From Hypericum androsaemum (Eukaryota > Streptophyta > Magnoliopsida > Malpighiales > Hypericaceae): a DNA stretch of 64,000 nucleotides. The first letter of the stretch is position 1; every line of letters begins with the position of its first letter. Under the pieces are notes generated by a model. That model had not been told where the DNA came from and did not search any database. It saw nothing but the letters and a program-made list of their open reading frames with translations. The DNA lies in assembly GCA_963995505.1 (NCBI GenBank), contig OZ023182.1, positions 7,060,707 to 7,124,706 of the forward strand, in the 5' to 3' direction. This document shows positions 19,290 to 31,063 of the stretch, in pieces. The position numbers were made by a program, and so were the translations under genes.

Positions 19290-22224
19290 ATGGATGAAGC
19301 GGAAGGTAGGAGGAAGGCGGACGACGAGGGAGTAATCCGGAAACGGCCTCGTCTTGGTTGGGACGGGGAGTCGTCCGCGCCGGAGGTCAGTTCCGTCATT
19401 TCATCTTCCTTTCTTTTATGGAAACGAAAAGAATATTTGTTATTATTCCTATTCTGGTTCTAATATCACATGTTTTCAACGAAGATGATAAAAATCAATC
19501 TCAATGTCTTACTTTTGATCCCAAACACGAAAATGAAAATTGAATTCCAGTTTTGGATGTGGAAATTGAATTTATATTGTTTTCCCGCTTCTGAGAGCTA
19601 TTTTGTGTTGGTAGGAACGGAAGGTTTCGGAGGCGAGGAGAGACGATGATCACGATGGGCATTACGTGTATAAACTTGGAGAAAACCTAACTCCGAGATG
19701 TGAGTTCTTTTTTATTTTATTTTTTCGCGATATTCTTGGGAGTTATAAGGAAAGTGTGCTTCTGCTTATGTGTATAGCGTTTATTATCTCTTGACAGATA
19801 AGATTCTGAGCAAACTGGGTGAAGGTTAGCTGCAAAGTGACGCGCGATGTTAAAAACTTAGTTTGGAATCCGCTTGTGCAATTCAGCGAATTGCTAGTGT
19901 TGTAGGCACCTTTGGCCGGGTTCTCGAATGTTGGGACCGCCAGGGACGTGAGTACGTGGCGGTTAAGGTTGTCAGAAGCGTAAGCAAGTACCGCACTGCA
20001 GCAATGATCGAGCTCGATATACTCCAGCATCTTGCTAAGAGCAGTGAAGCGAGCTCTCGGTACTTGTCTTGAGTTTTAACTCTTCTGCTTGGTTTCTCTG
20101 CGTCTGTTTCTCGAATTCAGTATTGTTTTGTGCACTTTTATGCAGCTGTGTGCAGATACGTGATTGGTTTGATTACCGGAATCACATTTGTATTGTAAGT
20201 ATCTAAACTCTGCATTTGTTAATTTAGTTGCATTTTGTTCTTTGTTAGTTAAGAGTTTGATGCAGTGGCCAAAACCGAAAGAAGCTGATAGTTCTGGCTT
20301 GGATGTTTGCAACCGCCAACAAACTTATCGTGTGATATAGCAATTAATTCGTCGATTTGTGCTGTTGCATTTTCATCGAAGTTTTATCATTGCTAGTTGG
20401 TGTTTTTGCTTGTGGTTGAGGATATAGATATTATTTCTACCAGTTCACCCCCTCTCTCTTCTTGAATATTGCATCTAGTGGCTGTGAAGTGGAAATTTTT
20501 TCCTGCTTCTTGCTTTGTAGTTGGTGTCTATCTGAGTTGAATTTAGTTACGAACTGACATCTAAACGAAAACCTTGCCTTTGAATGAATTCTTTGGTGTT
20601 ATCAGGTGTTTGAGAAGCTTGGACCAAGTTTATATGATATTCTAAAGAGGAATAAATACTCACCATTTCCTGTGGACCTTGTTCGTGAATTTGGAGGTCA
20701 GCTTTTGGAATCTGTAGCATGTGTGTTGGAATTTCTATTTAATTAGCCCAAACTTATGTTTCTTGACCCTTGTTTTTTGAGAAGGGACAGACTGTCATTA
20801 CTTTCCTCTTCTCCCTTGTGTAATTTTGTTTATTTCTTTGGTTTCCGTATCTGGCAGATATGCATGATTTGAGCTTAATTCACACTGATCTGAAGCCGGA
20901 AAATATACTCCTCGTATCTCCTGATTATATAAAGCTCCCAGCCTGCAAGGTAGTTGGCCCACGACTATGACATCCTTAGTTTTGCAATGACCTTGGTTAT
21001 GATGGTTGGAAATGTGTGATGTGGTACAGAGGAGTTCTTGGGAAGAAGTGCAGTTTAGGTGCTCGCCAAAATCAAGTGCCATTAAGCTCATTGACTTTGG
21101 CAGTTCCATCTTTGATCATCAGCACCATAGCTCTGTTGTCTGCACAAGACAATACAGAGCGCCTGAGATTATTCTTGGTAAGTGACCATGCGCTGTTAGA
21201 TGGAATTTGTGCATGCATTGTTTTATTATCAAGCCGTATGTTATTAAACCTTTTGACGGATATGCTTTCACGACATTGAAACTTCCAACCTCCTGTGAAC
21301 GCATGCACAGATCAAATGCAACATGTGTGCATGGAAAGATACAAAAAATTTTGCGTTAGCTTGTAATTTGCTTCGTAGTATGGGCCGACTTGTGAAATTG
21401 TTAATTTTTATTTTGAAGTCAATTGCTTAATATTACTTGTTGATTTCATGTGTCTGTCTCTTTATCCACAGGTTTGGGTTGGACTTACCCATGTGACATA
21501 TGGAGTGTCGGTTGCATCCTCATCGAGTTGTGCACGGTTAGTCCTCCTGCCCGTGACAAGAACACAAGGAGCCATGAAATTTATGGGTTTTGTTTTGAAA
21601 TTCTTTTTTTTGTGTCAAGGGTCAACAATTGTTTCGGACGCACGATAACTTGGAACACCTAGCAATGATGGAAAGGGTATTGGGTCATCTTCCTGAGCAC
21701 ATGACTCAAGGGGCCACGCAAGTGCCTTTGTTCAAAACTTTTTACTCTAGTTGTTGTTGTTCAGAAATTAGTCTATTTCTAACAGGTGGGAGGCATTCAT
21801 TTTGATCGCTACTCGTACATTATGCCATTTGATATTTGTAGGCGGGGAACCGAGAAATATTTCAGGAGAGGATTGAGACTGAATTGGCCTGAAGGAGCTT
21901 CTTCCGGAGACGGTATCAGAGCTGTGAAAAAGCTTGATCGCCTTAAGGTTAATTTTTCCCAACATTTAGATCTCTTCTGTGCCTTCTCAAATTGCTTATG
22001 GACCTCTATTTCTCCTTAAAATTCCGTGGCCGAGGAATGCAACGTACTAATATCATGATGGTAATGACTATATGCAGGAATTGGTGTCACGTCACGTGCA
22101 AAACTCCAAAAGTTCACTGATCGATCTGCTGTATGGTCTTCTGCGATATGATCCGTCAGAACGTTTAACTGCTCGACAAGCCCTAGAGCATCCGTTTTTC
22201 GAGAATCCGTCTTCAATGAGTTAG
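19290..22224 (+). CDS. LAMMER-type dual-specificity kinase (AFC/CLK family), copy B
   Basis: Twelve exons give a 393-aa frame: 19290–19385, 19615–19699, 19798–19824, 19906–20059, 20146–20194, 20606–20720, 20858–20949, 21030–21177, 21472–21536, 21620–21717, 21842–21947, 22078–22224. All kinase landmarks are present: P-loop [49 protein letters not shown] and the LAMMER signature [14 protein letters not shown]. The N-terminus has the basic RKRPRL patch seen in AFC proteins, which probably directs nuclear entry. It likely phosphorylates SR-type splicing proteins. The P-loop is split by an 81-bp intron after GEG. Intron 10 appears to use a GC donor (AC|GCAAGTGCC). Copy A and the 5' fragment lie about 8–9 kb upstream in the same orientation, a tandem duplication. 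Confidence 0.85.
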
Positions 22225-22624
22225 ATCAGGAATATAGGTTCATAACTAATCATGCCTAAAACTTTTCAGAGAAGCTTTTGTATCTGCCTACATTGGCCGT
22301 ATCTTACGATCAAAATGAACGGGGACTAATGATTTTGATACTCCTATTTTTACTTGCGCGGAACCTCTGGGACGTCTCGTTCGATAGAGCAGACAAACTG
22401 CCCGGTCGATCGGATATATTAAAACGTAGTAGATTCGAGGAAGATGGTGTTAGCTATGTAACCTGCAATTTCTGGAATTTGGCTTGCACTCTGAGACACA
22501 TAGGCCAAAGGGAATTCCATTTTGCTTGTGAGACTTGCGACTCTTGGTTGGTTTGGCTATAACTTTGCTACTAGCCCCCTCATAACTTTGCAACCAAACG
22601 GAACATTCCATTCGAGCCTTGAGA
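22225..22624. other. Intergenic region between kinase copy B and the PPR gene
   Basis: This 400 bp should hold the kinase 3' UTR and the PPR gene's promoter and 5' UTR. I see no separate gene. Confidence 0.4.
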
Positions 22625-24223
22625 ATGAGAGAATTGGAGGACATCTTCGTACCCTTCCTCCAAAGATGCAAGAACATGGCAGAACTGAAGCAAGTCCATG
22701 CTCGTGTTGTTCGTTACTCGCTCGCCGCGAGCAGCTTCCTGGTTACGAGAATGGTAGACGTGTGTGATGGCTGCAACGAGATGGGCTACGCTAGTTTGCT
22801 CTTTGGACAAGTCAAGTACCCAAATGGGTTCTTGTTTAATGTTATGATTAGAGGTTTTACCCACAACAGCATGTATTCCTCAGCAATTAGTACCTATAAG
22901 CAGATGGTGTGGTCTATAGGGAGTAAGGGTGGGAGCCTGGTTTTACCCGACCGGTTTACGTTCCCTTTCGTTCTGAAGTGTTGCGCCGGGTTGGGGTATC
23001 ATGAACTGGGCAAGCAAGTTCATGGCCATCTGTGCAAGTTTGGTCCTAGTTCCCACTTGCTGACTGAGAATGCTCTGATTGATATGTATGCAAAGGGGGG
23101 ATGTTTGTTGGATGCCTGTAGGGTGTTTGATGGAATGTCCGAAAGAGACCCGATTTCTTGGAATGCAGTTATTTCTGGGCATGCGAGCTTAGGTCAGATG
23201 AAGAAGGCAATGGCTCTGTTTGATTCAATGCCTTGTAGGACTGTGGTGTCGTGGACGGCTGTGATTTCTGGTTACGCAGGTGTCGGGTCCTTTGGTGATG
23301 CGTTGCTTGTGTTTCGCGGTATGCAAGAGTCAGGTGTCGAGCCTGACGAGATAAGTATTGTTTCTGTCTTGCCTGCTTGTGCTCAGCTCGGGGCTCTGGA
23401 GGTTGGGAAGTGGATTCACAAGTACTGTTCTAAGAATGGGTTGTTGAAGAAAACTAATGTATGCAATGCTCTTATGGAGATGTACTCGAAATGTGGTTGC
23501 GTTGACCAAGCTAAGCAGTTGTTTGATCATATGAGCAGCAGGAATGTGATTTCTTGGAGTACTATGATTGCTGGACTGGCGAACCACGGGAAGGCGGTCG
23601 AAGCGATTGACTTGTTTGAGAGAATGAAGCAGACGATGATTCAACCAAATGCTATCACATTTATTGGCCTTTTATCAGCTTGTTCTCATGCCGGTCTTTG
23701 GAGGGAGGGTCTGGCCTATTTTGATTCAATGAGAAGAGATTACTGTATAGAGCCAGAAATCGAGCATTACGGTAGCGTAGTTGATCTGCTCGGGCGGGTC
23801 GGACGCCTTCGCCAGGCTCTCGATATGATTGAGAAGATGCCGATAAAACCTGATGCTGTGATCTGGGGCTCTTTGTTAAGTTCTTGCAGAACACATTGCA
23901 ATCTTGAGATTGCAACAGTAGCAATGGAGCACCTTTCAGAGCTTGAACCAGGTGATACTGGGAATTTCGTTTTGCTTTCCAACATATATGCTGATCTTGG
24001 CAAGTGGGACGGAGTGTCGAGAATGCGGAAACTCATAAGGAGCAAAGGGATGAAGAAAACTCCTGGATGCAGCTTGATTGAGGTCGACAATCTTGTTCAT
24101 GAATTCGCGTCGGGCATTGATTCTAAACCGTTCTCGCAAGAGATCATCTGGTTGCTAGGGCTGATTAAGTTACATGGGACAGTAGCTTATCACGCTGACG
24201 AAGTTAGCAGCCGATGGAGATGA
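22625..24223 (+). CDS. E-class pentatricopeptide repeat protein, MEF21-like
   Basis: A single intronless frame of 532 aa starts at ATG 22625 (MRELEDIF). PPR motifs of the PLS type fill the protein: LFNVMIRGFTHNSMYSSAI, ALIDMYAKGG, SWNAVISGH, SWTAVISGYAG and SWSTMIAGLANHG. An E/E+ domain follows from about residue 420 (WGSLLSSCRTH, NIYADLGKWDGVSRMRK, KKTPGCSLIEVDN), with no DYW tail. From memory it is very close along its length to Arabidopsis MEF21 (At2g20540), which edits a mitochondrial cox3 site; the starts, CKFGP and KKTPG blocks agree. E-class PPR proteins bind RNA 5' of a target C and recruit the editing machinery. A clear targeting peptide is not obvious by eye. Confidence 0.93.
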   Translation: MRELEDIFVPFLQRCKNMAELKQVHARVVRYSLAASSFLVTRMVDVCDGCNEMGYASLLFGQVKYPNGFLFNVMIRGFTHNSMYSSAISTYKQMVWSIGSKGGSLVLPDRFTFPFVLKCCAGLGYHELGKQVHGHLCKFGPSSHLLTENALIDMYAKGGCLLDACRVFDGMSERDPISWNAVISGHASLGQMKKAMALFDSMPCRTVVSWTAVISGYAGVGSFGDALLVFRGMQESGVEPDEISIVSVLPACAQLGALEVGKWIHKYCSKNGLLKKTNVCNALMEMYSKCGCVDQAKQLFDHMSSRNVISWSTMIAGLANHGKAVEAIDLFERMKQTMIQPNAITFIGLLSACSHAGLWREGLAYFDSMRRDYCIEPEIEHYGSVVDLLGRVGRLRQALDMIEKMPIKPDAVIWGSLLSSCRTHCNLEIATVAMEHLSELEPGDTGNFVLLSNIYADLGKWDGVSRMRKLIRSKGMKKTPGCSLIEVDNLVHEFASGIDSKPFSQEIIWLLGLIKLHGTVAYHADEVSSRWR

Positions 24224-24559
24224 ATGTTTGTGTTAACCTCCAGGAACCTATGTGGTAACTGATCGAATACATCACAACTATTATTGCAGATGCTGTTCAC
24301 GAGCAAAAGGAAGCCCTTTCTGGTAATTCTCGACGGCCGAGTAGGCCAGAGTAGGCTTCTCTGCGTCAGGCTGCCGAGTTGAAGTTTGGTTAGCAAGATG
24401 AAGACTTGCAGACTTCCCAAGTCGATTATACAGACGGCTCGCGTTGCATCAGTGGCCATGCTAGCCGAGCTGTGAGTTGGTCATGCAAAACCCTGTTTCT
24501 ATTGTTGTTCTACTTTACCGTTAATTAGAGATACTCTCTCGAGTTATTATAGATTGATT
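24224..24559. other. PPR 3' flank
   Basis: This should contain the PPR gene's 3' UTR. It lies between the PPR stop and the probable 3' end of the minus-strand GET2-like transcript. I see no gene. Confidence 0.35.
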
Positions 24560-25056
24560 TGGATGCCAGAAGGTAAATGATGCATCATATCGTACAAGGA
24601 AACACAAATCTATCGAGCAAAAACTTCCCTTTTGACAATTCGAGATCTGCTTCTTCGAACTCTTCCGAGGTCCAGAGTTCATCCCGCTTCCATAATACCA
24701 TAGACTCCCTTCTGCCATTTCTGCAGGGCCGTTCTTCAGCCACTCTTAAGAGTCCAGACTTGCTGCATAAATTACTCAAATTTCTTGAAACAGTTGTAGC
24801 TCCCGAAAGCTGGATAGACTCTGACACGAGCTGCACAACCTACAAAAGAACGAAAGCAGGAGTATCCTGTATCACTGACCCTGGATCAATATGGCAAGTT
24901 AGCAATCACAAGTAAAAACAGATGAACCGGCAGTGTGTAGTATTCCATCCAAACTCATATTCAAAACGAAAATTGGTTGTCTTATTCAGCTCAATCGGGA
25001 GTGATTCGCGTCAAGATTTACCGAAGGAAACAAATAGAACAGCTTACCACCCTCTA
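24560..25056 (-). other. Probable 3' UTR of the GET2-like gene with an intron
   Basis: Immediately after the TGA (25057–25059) the minus strand reads AGGGTG|GTAAGC at 25048, and an acceptor (TTTTGTAG) occurs at 24841–24840. This gives a 208-bp intron at 24840–25047. The exon beyond (from 24839 downwards) would be purely 3' UTR. The stop lies so close to the junction that nonsense-mediated decay is not expected. Confidence 0.45.
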
Positions 25057-25893
25057 TCAGACAGATATGCCACAGACGACAATAGCTGCATAGATACTAA
25101 AATCCAGCAGCAAAGCATCCATTGCCTTCTGCAGAACAAAAACCGCTTCCAAAGCTTTGCCAGCTTGCTCAATCCAATCGATTTCACCGTCCGCAAGGCT
25201 CTTAGCTCGACCTCTGGACGGCCGTTCGCTTTTCCTATGTTCGTCTAAGAAAATCCGAGCAACCACGAGCGTGACATTGGCCAGCAACACCACGCTAAAC
25301 GGCCGGAAACTTACAATGTCCTTGATCAGAAAGGAGCCTAGCAATGGCAACCCCCAAGTGGACAAGACAACCGCAACGGCTACAGCGACGGTACACAAGC
25401 GACGAGACTCCTCCGTCTCAGCAATAGCGGAAGTGATCTCGCTCCCAGTCACGCGTACATTCACCCGTCTCCGCCTCTCATCGGGCTTCACCTCCACCTC
25501 GGCCGGTACCTCCGACTCGGGAGGAGCTTTCGCGGCCTCGATCCTTGCCTCTGGCTCTGGCTCTTCTTCCTCGTCGCCTCCATCGTCATCAGAGACGGGA
25601 TCCGGCGACGAGGAAGCAGAACCTCCGCCGGTCTTCTCGTCGGGCGAAACTGCAACAGAGAGCACGACATCACCAAAACGCAGAAATCAGCGGTCGTATC
25701 CTAACTAGCGGGAAGATGAGGACTCACGGGAGGATTGGATTGGAGGAGAGGTGGAGAGGGGATCGAGAGGAGGAGGAGGAGGAAAGAAGTCGGAGTCGGA
25801 GGGGTTTATAGCTCGGATCTGACCGGTGATGAGAGCCAGACGATCGGCTCCCCGGTCCACTATCTTCCTCCTTCGCGTTTCTCGGCTTGCCAT
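25057..25893 (-). CDS. Small three-TM protein, plant GET2/CAML-like
   Basis: Two exons, 25893–25728 and 25649–25057 (TGA), give 252 aa. The N-terminus MASRETRRRKIVDRG is a cluster of positive charges followed by a short helix (ADRLALITGQI). It resembles the GET3-binding N-terminus of GET2/CAML and its plant counterpart, the GET1-interacting protein. A Pro/acidic linker follows, then three hydrophobic segments: near residues 138–155 (CTVAVAVAVVLSTWGLP), 172–190 (FSVVLLANVTLVVARIF) and the last 20 residues (LDFSIYAAIVVCG). The plant GET2-like factor acts at the ER membrane with GET1 to receive tail-anchored proteins. The family call is from N-terminal motif and topology, so it stays tentative. 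A donor 9 nt after the stop suggests a 3'-UTR intron. Confidence 0.6.
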
Positions 25894-26451
25894 TTCTCCT
25901 CCTTTTTTTCCTTTTTCACGAGAAGAAGCTCACATTTACGAAATGGTTCATGAGCGTGAAAAATTAATGTGGAAGAAGAGAACATAGGTGGCAGTGAAAA
26001 TTCGAGATCAAGTTGGTCGGTCGGACAGCGTAAAAAAAACAAAAATTTTAAATATCAGTCACTAATTTTATGTATTATTACGATCTCGATCTTTATTTAA
26101 TAATAGGGTTAGTACTTGCTAATGTCAAATTGAAGAAACTTGGCATGGTTCCTCCGTTTAATTTGGCGTAGAACATATCAATGTGACAAGGATAAAAGAA
26201 GTGGTCGCCGTAAACTGGACATTTGTTCTAAGCTATACAAAATTTGGTCTTTCCAAGAACTGGAAGCCAAAAAAAACACTACAGATTTTGGATATTCTAG
26301 CCAACTCTGTAGTAATCTTTTCTGGAGGTACCAAAATGCTTCCAGGGACCTACCCAAAATCAGGTCTACCAACCTGCATACTTGAACATTCGCCGAGCTA
26401 AACCTGCACTACCTAGACTAATAAGTGACCATTTATAATAGATAGCTACGG
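25894..26451. other. Region between GET2-like and DDR4-like genes
   Basis: Both neighbours are on the minus strand. This 558 bp should hold the DDR4-like 3' UTR and the GET2-like promoter and 5' UTR. A CT-rich leader (25900–25925) sits before the GET2-like start. No further gene is seen. Confidence 0.4.
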
Positions 26452-29400
26452 TTAAACAAAATCATCATCCGAATCTGGGACAACAATGTCGATGGCAGAG
26501 TTCCGGGTTGGCCGTTGCCTCAATTTCTGCCTTGCTCCATTGTGCATGTCTTGAGCCGCAGGACGTTGATTAACATGCGTCACTCTGTGACTCCTACGCT
26601 TCTCAGCCTGCTTCTGAGGGTAGTTTCTGTCATCAAAATCATCATTATCATCAGATTCGCTGATGATCTCGTCATCAACATGGTCATCACCTTCTTCCTC
26701 ATTGTACTCATAATCACTCTCTTTCTCATCAGTAGGAGATTCTTGAGATTGGTTTGGATCAATTTTAGCAACCAAGGAATTCTCCTCACTATCTTTCCGA
26801 CTTTCAGGGTCACCGTCCTTCCCGGACTCCCCATTGTCAAGTACACCCTCCTCCAAGACTGAGGCCATAGCACTCTTTCTTTCCCTGTTGGAGACGCTAT
26901 TTCTTTCATCGATAGGGTCGTCTGAATTCAATTTATTTTCAACAGTCTTCCTTTGCCTGATACACAAATCCAAGGTTGTTATCTCGTGCCATAAAATCTA
27001 GCAAGCATCAACAATCAAGCTTATAAGTCAAACCACTGCCCAAGGTCTGTTAGTAAGCAAAGCTGTACCACAAAGATTGGAAACCAATGTGTACTCGCAC
27101 ACATAAGATTGACCCAGCTCTTTTTACAAGTAAAATTTTCACACCTCCAACCATTGTCCTAGACTCCAAGCCCAATTCTCCATCCCACCATTTACCACTT
27201 GAGATAGCCCTCCAGGGTCAATTGGCCCAGCGCTTTACCACATATAAGAAATATAAAATTTAACACATAGCTATGTGGGTTACTCTCAGAATCATGCGAC
27301 CAGTTTGCTAGTAACATTGACAAATAAATTAAAACACCCATCCAACATTCGCAGCAAACTGAGATTAGGTGCTTACTTCGGCAGTTCTAGTTCTACTTCT
27401 ACAGCTTCATCGATGGCACGATCATACTCCTCTGCATATTTGAATCAACGGACAGAGGCATCAGAACTTTGAGCAAGGAAAATTTTAGAAAAGTATATAA
27501 AGTGTTGCACTCTAAAGCATGTCAAACAAGATCTTTCACAAGATGGGATGCATAGGTTGTATCGTTGTTTCTGATCACAAAAGGTGGAAGGTTAGGAACT
27601 TTTTTTAGGGGAAGGAAGGTTAGCCATCAGTTTTTCCCATTTTGAGCTTTTCAAAAGAGCCTCTAAACATGGCAGATTAAATTGCAAGAACCCAGTAAAT
27701 CGGATAGCACAAGAACATCCTGAAGACCGTGGATTTGTATTAGAGCCAGCATAAAGTTAGTCGGGCAAAGTTTTGCCAGTCCACCAAGAAACTCTGGACA
27801 GATCATACACCCAGCTAGATGAGAAGGATAGCCCAAATAATAGAACCTACAGCTCTTACCAAATGTATAGCTGACAGGCCTTGATCTGCGACAGGAACGA
27901 GTCATCCCAGCAGCATAGGTTCTGAAGCTTTTAAAAAGCTGCTCTTGCTTTTCTTTCTGCTTAAGTGACCTGTCCTTCCTCTATATACGAAAACATGCAA
28001 CAACTATTTACTCAGAAATGTTAAACGCGTTTCAAAATATCAGAGCAAATCCAAAGCTAGCACCCTGTATCTACATACTTGAACCAAAATGGATGCAAAG
28101 TTGAATTGCTACCTTCTGAAATTTCTTAACAGCAGGGAGGACTTCTCCAACAATAGTCTTGCTAACGGCAACTTCTTCGAAAAGTTTGCTGGATTCGAGT
28201 TTCTCCTGCAGTTGATAAGAAAGAAGTTGTGATTATGGAATGCCCAAGTGAAGAGTCCTCAAGTATATGTGTCCTACCACAGCCTGCTCAAACTCTTCAA
28301 GGTTTGTTGCAATTGTTTCCCAAAGAAGGGAGTTTTCAATTGAGCCTTTGGAGGATTTGTTCTTGAATTTAGTCCCAGTTTGGCTAACTTCCATGTACAG
28401 TCTGTGGCCAAGGACTGTATTTCCGTCGTACCTGTAATGGCGATAGCCGTGTATGATACCCACAAGATGCAAGATATATTGTCATGCTTGATTATTACCA
28501 GTAAGAAATCACATTGCCATCTCCCCCAATTCTGCATTTCCGGAACTGAGAAATCTCACTTCCATTTTTCAAAGAATCATTGATAAACTGCACGACATCA
28601 TGTTGCTGAACAATAAAAAAAGGGAGCACGAGCACACACATCAGCGGGGACAACAAGCATTTGCATGAAGCAAAAACTAAGAAAAACCAGAAGAGTTGCA
28701 ATACATCGGCCCGTAATTCGCATAGTGCTTTTAAAATCACCAACCGACTGGTCGGCTCCAGTTCCTTGTATTGCTGAACCTCTTCCCTGTAGAAAAAGGC
28801 CATACAAGACACAACCTGTAACAACCTCAACAACAAAGCAGCAACAAAAAAAGGGAAAGGAGCACTCATCAACAGCCACCAACCCGTTGGCTATCTTCAA
28901 CAGCATCTCGCCTTCTGCAACCTGCAATAAACCAACACATCTTAGCCTCTGAAACTGCATGAAAGCAAGCAAATCTTGAATCCTTCCCCTCAGCTTCTCC
29001 ATTATTGTTGAAAGCTACTTACCCACGGCCACCACGTAGCGAGCTTCTTGCAAAGGGCAGTCACCCAAGCACCCGACACGTCCAATTGCTTACTCACAGG
29101 TGGTATCCCCTGCCAACACATTCTCGATATTCAACACGAACGCCGAATTCAATAACTACTAACCGCCTCTTAAATAATCCTATTAAAAGGGAAAAAATGA
29201 AAAAAAAAACCTTCAGCAATATAATGTGAAGCTTAGCAATGGAGGTGTTGGGCTTCACTAGAGCCATCTCTATCTCCTCCGCCGTTAACTTCAAGTCGTT
29301 CTCTATCACCGCCTCGAACACCTACATATTTATTATTTACCCAAAAAAGGAAAATAAGGAAGAAAAAAAAGACGCTGATACTTAATCCGCGTAAAAAACG

Positions 29401-29580
29401 GGAGGGCAAAATTGGAATCTTATATTTTACGTTTAAGAAGTTGAGGACGGAGGCGAGCTCCCATCGACCCCGAAGCTTCGCGATCTCCGCCTCGGGAGGC
29501 GGACCGTCGTTCTCGGCGGCGGTCGCGGGAGAAGGCGTAGGTTCTCCGGCGCCGGACCTAAAGCGTGTCCGGTTAGCCAT
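26452..29580 (-). CDS. DDT domain-containing protein, DDR4-like
   Basis: Eleven exons give 500 aa: 29580–29431, 29321–29211, 29109–29023, 28921–28884, 28786–28705, 28605–28499, 28431–28278, 28205–28113, 27980–27860, 27431–27377, 26956–26452. All splice sites are GT–AG and the sum is 1503 nt. The N-terminal half holds a DDT-like helical region (LRGRWELASVLNFLNVFE, LTAEEIEMALVKP). Next are WHIM-like segments (EPTSRLVILKALCELRAD, then GGDGNVISYWYDGN and GHRLYMEV). The C-terminal exon is highly acidic (YNEEEGDDHVDDEIISESDDND) and ends with basic patches and DSDDDFV. Plant DDR proteins bind ISWI remodellers (CHR11/CHR17) through the DDT region in the nucleus. Length and order fit Arabidopsis DDR4. 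Confidence 0.88.
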
Positions 29581-31063
29581 TCGGTGTACGGATACCGAGG
29601 AAGTTGGGGTGGTTAATTGCTATTTCTTCGGATGCTAATTGTTCGACCGACGAGGAAAGTTTCGGGGGGTGGGGGAGATCAAGAGTCGGGGGCGGCAATA
29701 AAATTGTCGTGGGGTTTTTTTCCCGCCCAAGGGACTTTTACTTTTTACTTTTTAATGGCGGTTTGAATTTGGAATTAACTTTTGCTAGGGTTAATTCCTG
29801 GAAAGAGGGGACCCACCGAGGGAAGCTTCTGGCGTTTGGGATATTTTTGGGGAGGGACGGACGGACGGACGGGGAAAGGACCGTATACTCTACTCACTGT
29901 TCCGCATACAGTTTAGGTTTCCTTTTTGGGGATTTCTTTGTTTATGGTATACGATTATCATTCAAACTTATAATATCTAAAATTGATCGGTTGTCGGATG
30001 AGTTGTTTATTTTTTTCAATGGCTTTAATGTGAATCACGACGTGGTCTGATCTTGAATAATATGAAATTTTAAATTTTTGTTGTTTAATTTGGTGATATC
30101 GTTAGTTACATTCGTATCATATATTTAAATAATGAAAATGCGAAGATAACAAAAATACTTATATGTGTTTGAGCTCAATTACTCAAGGCAGGCATGTTAT
30201 TGAGGCTGGATCTGGATTTAAATCGCATTTTTTAAGTTGGCCGAAATATGGACTATTTTTAGTTAGGATCGAGATACGGACTACTTTTTGTGTTGGAACG
30301 ATATCTCGTCATCTAAAATTTATGGATTCAGGTAAGATATGCTCGACTTGAGTAATCGATCACTTTTTATGGCTCATCAATGATATTTATCAAGATATAT
30401 GATTTAAAAAAACTTACTTCGACTAACTTCAATATACACACGGAACCATGTCAAAGTCCTCCGTGTTACTTCAAAGTTCAAACTAGTAATGTGTATATTA
30501 TATATTAACATATTAATATACCAGACTTGTTGATTTAAATTTGGATTTGGATTAGAATTAATATAAAATCAAAATATGAATCTAAATTTTGTCACACTAT
30601 CTTTTTAACTGGTAATGCGATGTGTTTGTTTATTTGCTAGTACCATGCTGCTCGAATCTAGAACGTTGATTTAAAGATTTGGACGGTTGATAATGTATGT
30701 AACCTATATTTTTATTTTTTTTTCATGTGGTTTCCAATTTCGCCTCTCCTTTTCTTGTGCCTCTCATGAAACCTACTAATTAAGAAAATCAAAATACATT
30801 TCTGTTCTGTTTACAAAGGGAGTGCTTTTTTAAAGGCAAAAGCTTTGAAGGGCTAAGGAGAAGTCCTTTTTCCCGAAAAAATGGCGTAGAACTTTATTTT
30901 ACATCTGGAGGCAAAAATTAGAAATAGATTCCGACTTGGTGGTGATTATTAAAGTTCTAGTAATTTTATATGATTTTTTATATGACTTGGTAGTTGCTTT
31001 CAAAGGCTAAAAGTTGTAACGATACATCGGGTAAGATTAATGGAACATCGCTCCTACTTTATT
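29581..31063. other. Upstream region of the DDR4-like gene and AT-rich spacer
   Basis: The first 350 bp is GC-richer and should hold the DDR4-like promoter; it includes a short (GGAC)n run at about 29853–29872. From 29990 to 31060 the DNA is AT-rich with no recognisable gene or repeat. Confidence 0.4.

Noticed and set aside
19801..19910. Stops in the glycine loop suggesting kinase copy B is a pseudogene
   Set aside because: A GT–AG intron of 81 bp removes them and restores GEGTFGRV in frame; the same holds for copy A.
24577..24915. Plus-strand open frame of 112 codons opposite the GET2-like 3' region
   Set aside because: Ser-rich product without similarity; the region is better explained as minus-strand 3' UTR.
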